DNA from: Limnobacter sp.
Lineage (GTDB): Bacteria; Pseudomonadota; Gammaproteobacteria; Burkholderiales; Burkholderiaceae_B
DNA: 64,000 nt
Assembly (NCBI GenBank): GCA_029866125.1
Contig: JARWZZ010000019.1
Span: 186,001 to 250,000 of the forward strand
Direction of reading: 5' to 3'
The position numbers were made by a program, and so were the translations under genes. Position 1 is the stretch's first letter; every line of letters starts with the position of its first letter. Positions 36,335 to 46,159 of the stretch are shown here, piece after piece. The notes below the pieces were generated by a model, which saw nothing but the letters and a program-made list of their open reading frames with translations, was not told where the DNA came from and did no database searches.

Positions 36335-36371
36335 TTTAGCGTGATGTAGTGCAGTGAAGCGCGTTGTTTGC

Positions 36372-37616
36372 TTACTTAATTGTAGGCCTATTGCCCCACA
36401 ACATCTTTTCTTGCATCACTTGCCTTGATGCTGCTGCATCATCGCCAGTTTGGGCTGAAGAGGATTGACCCGCTTGAGTGGATGACCCAAACAGGCCTTT
36501 CAATCTACCCGTTTCTTCAGGGGCTGCTTGCGCTGTTCCTGCCACATCAGAGGCTTTCATGATTTCCCCGGTATTGGGGTCAATGTAAGTTTTAGCCCGG
36601 TTGCCTGAAGGAGTGACCGGACTAATCACTGGGCTAACAAAGGTTGGGTTAGCAGCAACCGGGTTAGACAGGGATGCTGGCGTTTGACGAACCATCGCCC
36701 GGTTGGATGCGCGTTTGGAATTCAAGTCTTGTGCAATTTTTTCATCAGAATCACCGGAGTCTGCTTTCAACTGAGCTTTTGTCAAACAAGCGCCCTGAGG
36801 CAGTTGGTTCATCTCGGTCAGCATGTTGAACACCGCCTGCTCCAGAACCATGCGAACGCCCTTTTGGATCGGCTCTTGAGTGCGCTCAGAAGCTGTTAAG
36901 TCAACAAGACCATCGGAGAAAATCCGGAAATACCCACCGCTCAGCTCGGTACCGATAATCTGCTTTTGCAGGCTTTGGGTGTTAACCACTTCCAAGGTTT
37001 TGGTGTTGACCACTCGCAAGTCTGCAGCCACGTTCATTACAAAGTAACGGGCGGATGCTCCCAGAAATTTGATGGATGACTCCACACTGCCACTCCGGAT
37101 GTTGTAGTTCACCTCAGTGATGCCGCCCACAATGTGGTAATCAGAGCCCAGCAGTGAACCTGAGAAAATTTTGCGGTAAGCAGCATTTGCATCGGCACCC
37201 GCGCTGTCAGAAATCAGCTTGTTGTCGGCGTACTTCAATTCCATGTCGGCGATGGTGGTGTCAAAACGCTCCACCAAAGGCACGCCACTTTTGCTGAGTG
37301 CAGAAATAACCATCAACGCTGCGCCCTGTGTGATGCGCTTTCCGTTGGTTAAGTCTTCTTTGCCAGTGAAGTCGTTGACTCGACCCACCGCAAACCGACG
37401 CTTGGCATTGGGGCTGTTGGCCAGTTGCGGCCTTAAACATTCCAATGCTTCGCTGTAGCGGGTTTTGTTCTCAACCACTGCGGCACCATCCATCGGATTG
37501 ACGTAATTTTCCTTCTGAAATGAAGGAAGGGTCGTGCAAGCGCTGGAAAATGCGGCCAAACCGATAATCGGTATGAGCTTGATGCGCTGCAAACAGTGAT
37601 TGAGGGTGATGTTCAT
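36372..37616 (-). CDS. CsgG/HfaB-family outer-membrane secretion lipoprotein
   Basis: 414 residues. A signal peptide ends in a lipobox-like FSSAC (Cys27), so the protein is probably an outer-membrane lipoprotein. The CsgG fold is clear from GAALMVISALSKSGVPLVER and GSLLGSDYHIVGGITEVNYN, then ARYFVMNVAADLRVVNTKT and IIGTELSGGYFRIF. The last matches the barrel hairpins of E. coli CsgG. The constriction loop after VNDFTG lacks the aromatic residues of E. coli CsgG (Tyr51, Phe56). A 120-residue Pro/Ser-rich tail follows. CsgG/HfaB proteins form nonameric pores that export amyloid subunits or holdfast anchors. Two exported proteins lie upstream as likely substrates. Closer to HfaB than to CsgG, by length and tail. 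Confidence 0.85.
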   Translation of the reverse strand: MNITLNHCLQRIKLIPIIGLAAFSSACTTLPSFQKENYVNPMDGAAVVENKTRYSEALECLRPQLANSPNAKRRFAVGRVNDFTGKEDLTNGKRITQGAALMVISALSKSGVPLVERFDTTIADMELKYADNKLISDSAGADANAAYRKIFSGSLLGSDYHIVGGITEVNYNIRSGSVESSIKFLGASARYFVMNVAADLRVVNTKTLEVVNTQSLQKQIIGTELSGGYFRIFSDGLVDLTASERTQEPIQKGVRMVLEQAVFNMLTEMNQLPQGACLTKAQLKADSGDSDEKIAQDLNSKRASNRAMVRQTPASLSNPVAANPTFVSPVISPVTPSGNRAKTYIDPNTGEIMKASDVAGTAQAAPEETGRLKGLFGSSTQAGQSSSAQTGDDAAASRQVMQEKMLWGNRPTIK

Positions 37617-37664
37617 ATGCTGCTCTTGTTTGTCTTCTTGGTTAGTTGACTTGTCATGGGTGTA

Positions 37665-38048
37665 TCAATTACCGGATGAAAGCTCACCAACCGAGGCGCG
37701 TTGTGAGCCTTTGTTGATCTGTTGAGCATTGATAATCACGGTGTTGTTCATGCCGTCCTGTTGCACATTGATTAAGTTACCAATGGAGGTGGCTGAGAAT
37801 TCCCAACCCGGACGCTGTATTTCGAGACGATTGAAGTTTTGATCCCTGCGGCTGGTGGCAATTCCGTCAATTTCGGTGACGTTGTTGCGGCCTAATGGGG
37901 TTTCGAACACATTGTTGTTGCCCTCAAAGGTTTGGGCAAATGCTGGGTTGTGCGCCCATGAGAATGCAGCGAGGACGCCCAGTGACAAAGCCCATTTCAT
38001 GTTGGTCTGCCCTAAGAGGTTGAAAGCTTTCGTCGTTACAAATTTCAT
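37665..38048 (-). CDS. HfaA-like / curlin-like small exported surface protein
   Basis: 127 residues from ATG 38048, which has GAGGAA seven bases upstream; Met17 at 38000 would also give a signal peptide (MKWALSLGVLAAFSWAHNPAFA, cut before QTFEG). The mature ~85 residues are Asn/Gln-rich. The motif SIGNLINVQQDGMNNTVIIN, followed by AQQINKG, resembles one curlin-type repeat (N...QxGxxN...Q) and the core of HfaA holdfast-anchor proteins. It is 48 bp upstream of the CsgG/HfaB-like gene, its probable export pore. Its role as an amyloid anchor is inference. Confidence 0.7.
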   Translation of the reverse strand: MKFVTTKAFNLLGQTNMKWALSLGVLAAFSWAHNPAFAQTFEGNNNVFETPLGRNNVTEIDGIATSRRDQNFNRLEIQRPGWEFSATSIGNLINVQQDGMNNTVIINAQQINKGSQRASVGELSSGN

Positions 38049-38205
38049 TTCTTATTCCTCAGTGGGAATGCGTTGGACAAACACAGCGGGTAGGTACTTT
38101 TTTCTAGTACTTTTTTCGAGTACTTCTTAATGGTCGGGGTTTCAATGCAGATGTTAAAAACACCTCCATGAAACCCCAATTTATTCAATAATTCAGCACG
38201 CCAAT

Positions 38206-38829
38206 TTAGTTGGCAGCCTTGCCCACATTAATGGCAATGTTGTTACCCACTGCTGTGGAGTTCACTGCCAGTGACAATGGGTCACGTGCGAATGAAACCA
38301 GCGAGGTCACATCGCCTGTGTTGCATTGGGCGATAGAAAGTTCCGCCAGTGATGTGCCATTTGTGGCCAATTCACGTGTGAAAGAGAAGTTGTTAGCGAC
38401 TGCTGTGCTGTCGATCAATACATCACCTGGCTTGGAATAGGCGCTTTGCGTGATGTCGATGATTGAAGTCACGTCACCCGTATTTTTCTGGTGAATGTGC
38501 TTCAACATGGGGCCTGTGGAGTTGTCGATGAGGTTCACGCTGAAGTTGTTGGCTACAGCAGTAGACGTTACATTGATGTCGCCCTCATTGATCATTTTCA
38601 GGTTGCTGATGTCGATCACGGAGGTGATGTCACCAGAATTCAGTTGGACGAATACGCCTTTGCTATCAACATCCAGATCCACATTTGTTTTTACTGTGAC
38701 GTTGGTGGTAATGTTGCTGGTACAAGCGGGGTCTGTGCTGCCGACTGTACAGCCAGTTGCGAAAGAGGCTGAATGGAAGGACGCTGTTGCAGCCAGCAAG
38801 GCCAATGTTAGTGTTGTACGCTTGATCAT
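38206..38829 (-). CDS. HfaD-like repeat-containing exported surface protein
   Basis: 207 residues with a signal peptide (MIKRTTLTLALLAATASFHSASFA). The mature part consists of three repeats of about 52 residues. Each has a Q-x-N-(S/T)-G-D-(V/I)-T-S element (GDITS at 66, GDVTS at 118 and 172) and a STAV(A/G)NN element (89, 141, 191). Such regular, beta-prone, Asn/Thr-rich repeats fit an amyloid or beta-solenoid exported by the CsgG/HfaB-like pore. In Caulobacter HfaD has this partner role to HfaA and HfaB. GGAGAG lies before the ATG. It is the first gene of the cluster and 157 bp before the HfaA-like gene. Confidence 0.7.
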   Translation of the reverse strand: MIKRTTLTLALLAATASFHSASFATGCTVGSTDPACTSNITTNVTVKTNVDLDVDSKGVFVQLNSGDITSVIDISNLKMINEGDINVTSTAVANNFSVNLIDNSTGPMLKHIHQKNTGDVTSIIDITQSAYSKPGDVLIDSTAVANNFSFTRELATNGTSLAELSIAQCNTGDVTSLVSFARDPLSLAVNSTAVGNNIAINVGKAAN

Positions 38830-39038
38830 TTGAGAACTCTCCAGTGGTAAGGCACCTTGCGTGGTGCGCCGATTTGGTTTTGATCTTGGATGTCAGTGGG
38901 TCTAAGATGACGCCACTAGATCCTCCAGGATGTACCCCTTAAGTGACCCTACTTACCGGAAAGTTCATTTATCCCCCAAAGCGACCTCAGGTCTGGCTCA
39001 AGGCGTTAGAATGGCGCCTTCAAAAGTGGTGATTTGCT
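38830..39038. promoter_or_regulatory. Divergent control region between the Hfa-like cluster and nadA
   Basis: 209 bp separating two divergent starts. It holds a perfect 12-bp palindrome ATCCTCCAGGAT (38920-38931), about 90 bp before the HfaD-like ATG. Next to it is a C-rich stretch with ACCCCT, GACCCT and ATCCCCC at irregular spacing. TAGAAT at 39007-39012 is a possible -10 for nadA but no good -35 is visible. Which regulator acts here is unknown. Confidence 0.35.
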
Positions 39039-40181
39039 ATGGACACAAAAGAAGTTTTATTTGATTTGCCCAAGGGTGCAAACCCGTCTGAGGCTTATTC
39101 AACCTGCGCCGCTTGGGCGCGTTTGCCTGAGCAGCCTAGCGTTGAGGAAAAGGTTCAGCTGAAGGCGGAGATCAAACAGCTACTCAAACAACGCGATGCC
39201 GTGTTGGTTGCGCATTACTATGTGGATGCAGAGCTACAGGATTTGGCTGAGGAAACTGGCGGTTGTGTGTCCGACTCGCTGGAGATGGCTCGTTTTGGCC
39301 GTGAAAGCAGCCAGCAAAACCTAGTGGTTGCGGGTGTGCGCTTCATGGGTGAAACCAGCAAGATTTTAAGCCCCGAAAAGCGGGTGTTCATGCCAGACCT
39401 GGATGCCACTTGCTCGTTGGATTTGGGTTGCCCTGCGGATGAGTTCAATGCATTTTGTGACCAGTACCCTGACCGCACCGTGGTGGTGTATGCCAACACC
39501 AGCGCGGCTGTCAAGGCCCGTGCAGATTGGATGGTGACTTCCAGTATTGCCTTAAACATCGTGAAGCATTTGGCCGAGAAGGGTGAAAAGATTATTTGGG
39601 CGCCCGATCGCCATTTGGGTCAATATGTGGCGGACCAAACTGGCGTGGACATGATGATGTGGCAGGGCTCCTGCCTAGTGCATGATGAGTTCAAGGCTGA
39701 AGAGTTAAAACTGCTGAAGCTGCAGTACCCAAATGCGCTGGTGCTGGTTCACCCCGAGTCACCCCGAGAGGTGGTGGCTTTGGCCGATGTGGTGGGCTCG
39801 ACCACGCAGTTGATTAAAGCAACCGCCACGCCGGGGGTGGATACCTTTATTGTGGCCACTGACAACGGCATTTTGCACAAAATGCGCCAGTTCGCACCCG
39901 GCAAAACATTGATTGAAGCGCCTACTGCGGGCAATTCTGCAACTTGTAAAAGCTGCGCGCATTGCCCATGGATGGCCATGAACGGTTTGAGAAACTTGCG
40001 AGATGTGTTGCGCGAAGGTTTTGACACTGGCAAAGGAGAGGTTTTAGTGGACCCCGCGGTGGGGCTGCAGGCCTACCGGTGCATAGACCGTATGCTGGAT
40101 TTTGCCAAAACCCACGGTATTTCTGGCCCACGGGGGCAGGGTCGGCTGGAGCAGGCTCACCAAGGTGTGGGCCCGGCTTGA
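39039..40181 (+). CDS. nadA: Quinolinate synthase A
   Basis: 380 residues, the long NadA type of proteobacteria. NadA condenses iminoaspartate with dihydroxyacetone phosphate using a [4Fe-4S] cluster. Substrate-loop motif [20 protein letters not shown] and the fold repeats ([27 protein letters not shown]) are present. The C-terminal Cys-rich stretch [15 protein letters not shown] contains one cluster ligand. It is followed 53 bp later by nadC, and nadB converges from the other side, so de novo NAD synthesis is encoded here as a unit. Confidence 0.97.
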   Translation: MDTKEVLFDLPKGANPSEAYSTCAAWARLPEQPSVEEKVQLKAEIKQLLKQRDAVLVAHYYVDAELQDLAEETGGCVSDSLEMARFGRESSQQNLVVAGVRFMGETSKILSPEKRVFMPDLDATCSLDLGCPADEFNAFCDQYPDRTVVVYANTSAAVKARADWMVTSSIALNIVKHLAEKGEKIIWAPDRHLGQYVADQTGVDMMMWQGSCLVHDEFKAEELKLLKLQYPNALVLVHPESPREVVALADVVGSTTQLIKATATPGVDTFIVATDNGILHKMRQFAPGKTLIEAPTAGNSATCKSCAHCPWMAMNGLRNLRDVLREGFDTGKGEVLVDPAVGLQAYRCIDRMLDFAKTHGISGPRGQGRLEQAHQGVGPA

Positions 40182-40234
40182 TTTGACGCTGTGTTGTTCA
40201 ATGTGGCGCACACTATTACTTTTGAGAAATTAAA

Positions 40235-41101
40235 TTGATCAAAAACGAGATTTTCCAATCTTTTGGCCCGGCGCTTGAACTGGCTTTGTTGCGCAATGTG
40301 CAGGAAGCCATTGAAGAGGACATGGGCAACTGCGACTACACAGGCTTGTTGATTGACCCAAGCCGCCGCTGCAAAGCCCGCTTGACTTGCAGGGATGAAG
40401 CCGTGGTGTGCGGTTTGCCTTGGTTTGAGTCGGTGTTTAAAACTTTAGATGCCACAGCCTTGCTGGATTGGAAGGTGAGGGATGGTGACACGGTACAACC
40501 CGGTACCGTCATTTGTGAAATTGACGGTTTGGCCCGCCCCATGTTGACTGCTGAGCGGTCTGCGATGAATTATTTGCAATTGTTGAGCGGGGTGGCAACC
40601 CGCACCCAGTATTTTGTGCGGTTGGTTGCAGGCACTCCTGCTTCGATTCTTGACACGCGCAAAACCCTGCCGGGTAACCGTTTGGCCCAAAAATATGCAG
40701 TGCGTGTGGGTGGGGGCGTCAATCAGCGCTTGGCTTTGTACGACGGCATTTTAATCAAAGAGAACCACATTGCTGCCGCTGGGGGTATTGAGTTGGCCCT
40801 GCAGCGCGCTGAACAGGTGCGCGGTGCGCATGTGACCGTGCAAATCGAAGTTGAAAACCTGACCGAGTTGGCCATTGCCTTGAAAGCCGGTGCGGTGTCG
40901 GTGTTGCTGGACAATTTTGATTTGCAAGGATTGCGCGATGCGGTGGCATTGAACGCAGGCCGCGCAATTCTGGAAGCTTCTGGGGGCGTGAATGAAAGCT
41001 CGGTCCGTGCAATTGCCGAGACCGGCGTGGATCGAATTTCAATCGGTTCCTTGACCAAGGATGTCAAGGCAACCGATTACTCTTTGAGGGTTTTGGACTA
41101 A
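40235..41101 (+). CDS. nadC: Nicotinate-nucleotide pyrophosphorylase (carboxylating)
   Basis: 288 residues. NadC converts quinolinate and PRPP to nicotinate mononucleotide. The catalytic block LDTRKTLPGNRLAQKYAVRV is clear, as is GILIKENHIAAAGG with the active Lys. The start is TTG 40235: no ATG precedes it in frame and the next Met (30) would remove conserved N-terminal helices. GAG lies a few bases upstream as a weak ribosome site. It ends 13 bp from the converging nadB. Confidence 0.96.
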   Translation: MIKNEIFQSFGPALELALLRNVQEAIEEDMGNCDYTGLLIDPSRRCKARLTCRDEAVVCGLPWFESVFKTLDATALLDWKVRDGDTVQPGTVICEIDGLARPMLTAERSAMNYLQLLSGVATRTQYFVRLVAGTPASILDTRKTLPGNRLAQKYAVRVGGGVNQRLALYDGILIKENHIAAAGGIELALQRAEQVRGAHVTVQIEVENLTELAIALKAGAVSVLLDNFDLQGLRDAVALNAGRAILEASGGVNESSVRAIAETGVDRISIGSLTKDVKATDYSLRVLD

Positions 41102-41114
41102 TTCGAGCCTGAAA

Positions 41115-42713
41115 TTACTTCTTCCTTGTCCGCGTCATGACCGTTGGGAATGCTTTGGGCAATGTGTCTTTGTAATCCGAGCTGAAGTGCAGGCCACGGC
41201 TTTCTTTGCGTGACAGCGCGCTGGTGACAATCAAATCGGCCACATCCACCAAGTTACGCAGTTCAAGCAGGTCGCGGCCCACGCGGAAGTGGCTGTAATA
41301 CTCGGTGATTTCTTCTCGCAGCAAATGGATGCGGTGTTGTGCACGCTCCAACCGTTTGCCTGTGCGCACAATGCCCACGTAGTTCCACATGGTCAGGCGC
41401 AATTCATCCCAGTTGTGGGCAATGACCACTTCTTCGTCGGGGTCGGTGACTCGACTTTCGTCCCATTCTGGCAGGGCAATGGCCTCTTTGCGGGGGCGGG
41501 TTAGTATGTCTTGCGAGGCTGCTTTGCCCATGACCACACATTCCAGCAAACTGTTGCTGGCCAAGCGGTTTGCGCCGTGCAGGCCGGTGTAAGCGGTTTC
41601 GCCCACGGCGTAAAGGCCGGGAATGTCGGTGCGTGCCGAATGGTCGGTGACCACGCCACCACAGGTGTAGTGGGCTGCTGGAACCACAGGGATAGGTTCT
41701 TTGGTGATGTCGATGCCCAGCTCCAAACAGCGTTGGTAGATGTTGGGGAAGTGGGCTTTGAGTTTGTCTGCCGGTTCGTGGCTAATATCCAAATGCACGC
41801 AATCCAAACCGCGTTTTTTCATTTCAAAGTCGATGGCGCGGGCCACCACGTCGCGGGGGGCCAGTTCGGCCCGTTCGTCATGGTCTAGCATGAAGCGGGT
41901 GCCGTCGGGCAATTTCAGCAAGCCGCCTTCACCCCGCACGGCTTCCGTAATCAAAAAGCTTTTTGCATACGGGTGGTACAGGCAGGTGGGGTGGAATTGG
42001 ATGAACTCCATATTGGCCACCCTGCAGCCTGCGCGCCAGGCCATGGCAATGCCGTCGCCTGTGGCTGTGTCGGGGTTGGTGGTGTAGTTGTACACCTTGC
42101 CCGCACCCCCGCAGGCCAACACGATGTAGGGGCAAGCCAGTGTGGTGACGCGGCCTGAGTTTTCATCCAGCACATAAGCGCCCAACACGCCTGCATCGGT
42201 TTGGCCTAAACGCTCGCCAGTGATGAGGTCAATCACCATGTGGTGTTCGTACAATTCGATGTTGGGGTGGTTTTTGACCTTGGCTTCCAGCGCGGTTTGC
42301 ACGGCATCGCCTGTGGCATCGGCCACATGCAGGATTCGGCGGTGGCTGTGGCCGCCTTCGCGGGTCAGGTGGAATCCGTTGAGGTCTGTGAACTGGGTGG
42401 GGTCGTCCTCGCGGGAGAAGGGCACGCCTTGTTCAACCAGCCAATCGATGGCATCGGAAGCGTTTTCCAGTATGAATTGGACGGCCTCTTTTTCGCACAG
42501 GCCGCCCCCTGCAATCAGGGTGTCTTCCACATGCTCGGCCACTGTGTCGGCTGGATCGCGTACAGCGGCAATGCCACCTTGGGCCCAACGGCTGGCGTTT
42601 TCGGACACGCTGCGTTTGCAAATGACCACCACACGGAGTTTTTCCGCGAGTTGAAGCGCTGTGGTTAAACCGGCCAAACCACTACCAATGATGGCCACGT
42701 CAAATTGTTTCAT
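41115..42713 (-). CDS. nadB: L-aspartate oxidase
   Basis: 532 residues from ATG 42713 (the track start adds 17 residues). NadB is a FAD enzyme that oxidises L-aspartate to iminoaspartate for NadA. It shows the FAD fingerprint [20 protein letters not shown], the active-site block [12 protein letters not shown], and [20 protein letters not shown] plus [14 protein letters not shown], the NadB/SdhA signatures. The C-terminal three-helix domain is present. It converges with nadC; 99 bp separate it from the divergent uppP. Confidence 0.97.
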   Translation of the reverse strand: MKQFDVAIIGSGLAGLTTALQLAEKLRVVVICKRSVSENASRWAQGGIAAVRDPADTVAEHVEDTLIAGGGLCEKEAVQFILENASDAIDWLVEQGVPFSREDDPTQFTDLNGFHLTREGGHSHRRILHVADATGDAVQTALEAKVKNHPNIELYEHHMVIDLITGERLGQTDAGVLGAYVLDENSGRVTTLACPYIVLACGGAGKVYNYTTNPDTATGDGIAMAWRAGCRVANMEFIQFHPTCLYHPYAKSFLITEAVRGEGGLLKLPDGTRFMLDHDERAELAPRDVVARAIDFEMKKRGLDCVHLDISHEPADKLKAHFPNIYQRCLELGIDITKEPIPVVPAAHYTCGGVVTDHSARTDIPGLYAVGETAYTGLHGANRLASNSLLECVVMGKAASQDILTRPRKEAIALPEWDESRVTDPDEEVVIAHNWDELRLTMWNYVGIVRTGKRLERAQHRIHLLREEITEYYSHFRVGRDLLELRNLVDVADLIVTSALSRKESRGLHFSSDYKDTLPKAFPTVMTRTRKK

Positions 42714-42812
42714 GCTGAAAGTCGAAAAACTCGAAAGGGTGAATCTGCCTTCCATAATAATCAAGCTGGGCGCTGATATGATGCTTTGGCCTTCAAACTG
42801 GAATATTTGCTG

Positions 42813-43646
42813 ATGTGGGATTTATTACTGCTGTCTAAAGCCCTTGTGATGGGCATTGTCGAAGGGTTGACCGAGTTTTTACCCATCTCGTCGACTGGGC
42901 ATTTGATTGTGGCCGGTTCGCTTTTGAATTTTACGGATGAAAAGGCCAAGGTTTTCGAGATTGTGATTCAGATTGCGGCCATTCTGGCAGTGATTACTGA
43001 ATACAAGCAGCGTGTGTTTTCAACGATTGTGGGTTTGGGCCGCGACCCAATTGCCAACCGTTTTGCAATCAATGTGATTTTGGCTTTTATGCCCTTGGCT
43101 GTGCTGGGCTTGATGTTTGGTAAGCACATCAAGGCGGTGCTGTTTGCGCCTGTGCCTGTGGCGGTGGCTTTTGTGGTGGGCGGTTTTTTAATTTTGTGGA
43201 TTGAAAAACACGTGCAGCGGCCCGGGCATGTAATCAAAATGCAAACCATTGATGAGATGAGGCCGTTGGATGCAATCAAGTTGGGGTTTATTCAGGCTTT
43301 GGCTTTGATTCCCGGTACTTCGCGCAGCGGTGCAACTATTTTGGGTGGCCTGTGGTTGGGTTTGTCACGAGTGGCTGCGGCGCAGTTTTCGTTTTTCTTG
43401 GCCATGCCCACCTTGTTGGCAGCGGGTGTTTATGAGTTGTACAAAAGCCGGCATATTTTAAGTGCGGCTGATTTGCCCTTGTTTGCTGTGGGCAGCCTGG
43501 CCAGTTTTGTGAGTGCTTTGTTGTGTGTACGTTTGCTGTTGAGGTACATCACCACCCATGATTTCAAGGTGTTTGCCTACTACCGGATTGTGTTTGGCTT
43601 GGTGATTTTAATCACGGCTCAAGCCGGTTGGGTGGTGTGGTCATAG
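42813..43646 (+). CDS. uppP: Undecaprenyl-diphosphatase
   Basis: 277 residues from ATG 42813; the TTG track start is 9 codons earlier. UppP (BacA) recycles undecaprenyl pyrophosphate, the carrier for peptidoglycan and O-antigen. The first conserved motif [20 protein letters not shown] (Glu, Glu) and the second [11 protein letters not shown] (catalytic Ser and Arg) are intact. About eight membrane segments follow. Its 3' end overlaps by 28 bp the convergent EAL gene. It serves the envelope glycans made by the 1-9 kb locus. Confidence 0.96.
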   Translation: MWDLLLLSKALVMGIVEGLTEFLPISSTGHLIVAGSLLNFTDEKAKVFEIVIQIAAILAVITEYKQRVFSTIVGLGRDPIANRFAINVILAFMPLAVLGLMFGKHIKAVLFAPVPVAVAFVVGGFLILWIEKHVQRPGHVIKMQTIDEMRPLDAIKLGFIQALALIPGTSRSGATILGGLWLGLSRVAAAQFSFFLAMPTLLAAGVYELYKSRHILSAADLPLFAVGSLASFVSALLCVRLLLRYITTHDFKVFAYYRIVFGLVILITAQAGWVVWS

Positions 43647-45325
43647 GGCTCAAACAGGTAGGCTTCTTTGAAGGTTTGCATGGGCAAAGGTTTTGACAAC
43701 CAGTAGCCTTGAAGGAAGTCCGCGCCCAGCTCATGGATCAATTGGTATTCTGCATCGGTTTCTACCCCTTCTGCGGTAACCAGCAAGCCCATGACGTGGC
43801 CCATTTCGATGGTGGATTGAAGTATGACCCTTGCGTCAGAATCAATGTCGATGCCTTGTACCAGTGAGCGGTCTATTTTAAGTTCAGTCACTGGGAAGCG
43901 TTTGAGGTAAGCCAGTGAGGAGTAGCCACTGCCAAAGTCATCAATCGCAATTTTGAATCCCATGTTGGCAAAGCCTTGCAGCAGTTCGCAGGCTTGGTCG
44001 GGGTCACGCATGGTGCTGCTTTCAGTCACTTCGATGGTGATGTTGCCCGCAATCTGAGGTTGGTACTTGTGTTTGCGCTCCACCCATTTCAGCAGAGTGT
44101 TGTCTTCCAAATCCAAGGCTGAAATGTTGACGCTAAGCTGCACGTTTCCACTGTTGAAATCGGGGGTGATGGCATACACCTGCTCAAACAGCCAAAGGGT
44201 GATGTTTTTGATAAGCCCTGTTTGCTCAGCCAGTGGAATAAAGGCGTTGGGTTGGATCATGCCACGCTCTGGGTGTCGCCAGCGGATCAGCACTTCAGCC
44301 TGAGTGACTTTGCCGCTGCGCACACTCATTTTGGGTTGCAGGTAAAGCTCAAATTCATTTTGTACAATGGCTTTTTTAAGTTCGCCAATCAGGGCAAGGC
44401 GCTTCGTGGAGCGCTGTTCAAAGGCTTCTTCAAACACCACCATTGGGTTGTGGGTTTTTTTGGCGATTTGCCGGGCAATTTCGGCCCTGCGAAGCAGGGA
44501 TTCTGGGTTTTCGCCATGCTCGGGGAAGTGTGCAATGCCTGCATGGCATTCCAAATCCAAAAAATGACCACTGATTTTCAGCTCGCCAATCAGTAGGCGC
44601 CGCAGGTCTATGGTTTTTGAAATGCGATCAAAAATGGACCGAGGCAAAAGTATGCTGAACACATTGCCTTCAAGCCGTGCAGAGACCAAGCTGTTTTTCG
44701 CGATGCGTTGTGCTTTTTTGGCAGCTGTTTTGAGAACTTGGTCGGCAAAGTCATAACCCAGTACTTCATTGATGTTTTCTAGGTTGTCGATGCTCCAAGT
44801 GGCCAGTGAAAGGGGCTCCTTGGCGTGGGAAATGCGCTCCCTCAGGGTGAATATGAGATAGGCCCGGTTGTGAAGCCCGGTCAATTGGTCTTTGTAGGCG
44901 GTGCGTCGAATGTAGCGGTCACGCTCGTCCACCAAGGTGGCCATGTCGTTGAGGCTTTTGCTGAGCTGGTCAATTTCCGCAACGCCGGTGGATTTAAAGC
45001 GGTGGCTGTATTGCCCTTCAGAGAAGGATTTGGCAATTTGCGTCAATGCAAAAAGGTCAGTGCGGATGGAGCCTGTGATTAACACGCTGCACAACCACGA
45101 CGCCAGTGGAATAATCAGCAGCAGCCCCGTAATCGCTTGAATGGACAAATCGAACAAGCCGAAATCTGACCGTTGAGACTCAAGAAACACCCAGGGCAGT
45201 AGCCCCACCCATGCCGAACACGCAAGGCAGAGCCCGAATGTCTTGCGCTTGAGCGACAAGGCTGGCTTGGTGGGCTCTGGTTTTGCCATGGTGCTGGCTA
45301 TTATCGAATCTTTTACTTTGGTCAT
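43619..45325 (-). CDS. Membrane-bound degenerate GGDEF / EAL c-di-GMP phosphodiesterase
   Basis: 568 residues. Two N-terminal membrane segments ([20 protein letters not shown], then [20 protein letters not shown]) are followed by a HAMP-like linker ([20 protein letters not shown]). The GGDEF domain is degenerate: EGNVF stands where GGDEF should be, so it should not make c-di-GMP and may bind GTP instead. The EAL domain keeps its key acidic residues: [29 protein letters not shown] and AEGVET. It likely hydrolyses c-di-GMP, and the short periplasmic loop could sense a signal. It converges on uppP with a 28-bp overlap. Confidence 0.88.
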   Translation of the reverse strand: MTKVKDSIIASTMAKPEPTKPALSLKRKTFGLCLACSAWVGLLPWVFLESQRSDFGLFDLSIQAITGLLLIIPLASWLCSVLITGSIRTDLFALTQIAKSFSEGQYSHRFKSTGVAEIDQLSKSLNDMATLVDERDRYIRRTAYKDQLTGLHNRAYLIFTLRERISHAKEPLSLATWSIDNLENINEVLGYDFADQVLKTAAKKAQRIAKNSLVSARLEGNVFSILLPRSIFDRISKTIDLRRLLIGELKISGHFLDLECHAGIAHFPEHGENPESLLRRAEIARQIAKKTHNPMVVFEEAFEQRSTKRLALIGELKKAIVQNEFELYLQPKMSVRSGKVTQAEVLIRWRHPERGMIQPNAFIPLAEQTGLIKNITLWLFEQVYAITPDFNSGNVQLSVNISALDLEDNTLLKWVERKHKYQPQIAGNITIEVTESSTMRDPDQACELLQGFANMGFKIAIDDFGSGYSSLAYLKRFPVTELKIDRSLVQGIDIDSDARVILQSTIEMGHVMGLLVTAEGVETDAEYQLIHELGADFLQGYWLSKPLPMQTFKEAYLFEPYDHTTQPA

Positions 45326-45415
45326 GAAAAGACGCCGCTATGCTTTCCATGATTAGAACAAACTCACTTGGATTGGGTAATACCGCCAAGTGGTGAGGCT
45401 ACTTGGGGTAGGTGC

Positions 45416-46141
45416 TTAACTTTTAAGAAACAACAAGTCCCACACGCCGTGGCCCAGTTTAAGTCCCCGGTTTTCGAATTTGGTGAGTGGCCTTTCATCT
45501 GGGCGTGGCGCAAAGCCGCCCGCAAGGTCCTTACTCACCGTGTTGGTCAACGCGGGTTCGCCGGACAGCACTTCCAGCATTTGATGGGCATAGTGTTCCC
45601 AGTCGGTCGCGCAGTGCAGCAGTGCACCGGGCTTGAGTTTGGTGCACAGGTGTTTGATGAATTCAGGTTGAATGAGGCGGCGTTTGAAGTGCCGCTTTTT
45701 GCGCCACGGGTCGGGGAAGTAAATCAGCACGCGGTCCAGCGACGCATCTGGGATCATTTCATTCAAAATATCAACCACGTCGTGGGACATGATGCGGATG
45801 TTTTGAATATTTTGCTCTTCGATCCGTTTGATGAGCGCGCCCACGCCAGCGGTGTAAATTTCCACGCCCAAATAATTCACATGCGGGTGTGCAGTGGCTA
45901 TTTTGGCGGTGGTTTCGCCCATGCCAAAGCCAATTTCCAGCCAAGTGGGAGCTTGGCGTTTGAATGCTTGTTCAAAGTCCAGTTGTTGCCCGGCTTTGTA
46001 TTCAATGCCCCACACGGGCATGCCCCGTTCAACCGCTTGCTCTTGGGCTTTGGTGAGGTGCCCCCGGCGGTACACGAAGCTTTTGATGTGGCCGTAGTCG
46101 ACCTTGGGGTCTTGCTCTTCTTTGGGTGCTTGGTCTTGCAT
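45416..46141 (-). CDS. trmB: tRNA (guanine-N7-)-methyltransferase
   Basis: 241 residues. TrmB methylates G46 in the variable loop of tRNAs. The SAM motif is [16 protein letters not shown], the family motif [19 protein letters not shown] holds the catalytic Asp, and the C-terminal block [12 protein letters not shown] is typical. It starts 18 bp after thiG on the same strand, so thiS, thiG and trmB probably form one transcript. Confidence 0.96.
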   Translation of the reverse strand: MQDQAPKEEQDPKVDYGHIKSFVYRRGHLTKAQEQAVERGMPVWGIEYKAGQQLDFEQAFKRQAPTWLEIGFGMGETTAKIATAHPHVNYLGVEIYTAGVGALIKRIEEQNIQNIRIMSHDVVDILNEMIPDASLDRVLIYFPDPWRKKRHFKRRLIQPEFIKHLCTKLKPGALLHCATDWEHYAHQMLEVLSGEPALTNTVSKDLAGGFAPRPDERPLTKFENRGLKLGHGVWDLLFLKS

Positions 46142-46159
46142 AGTGGGTGCTGTTCGGGT

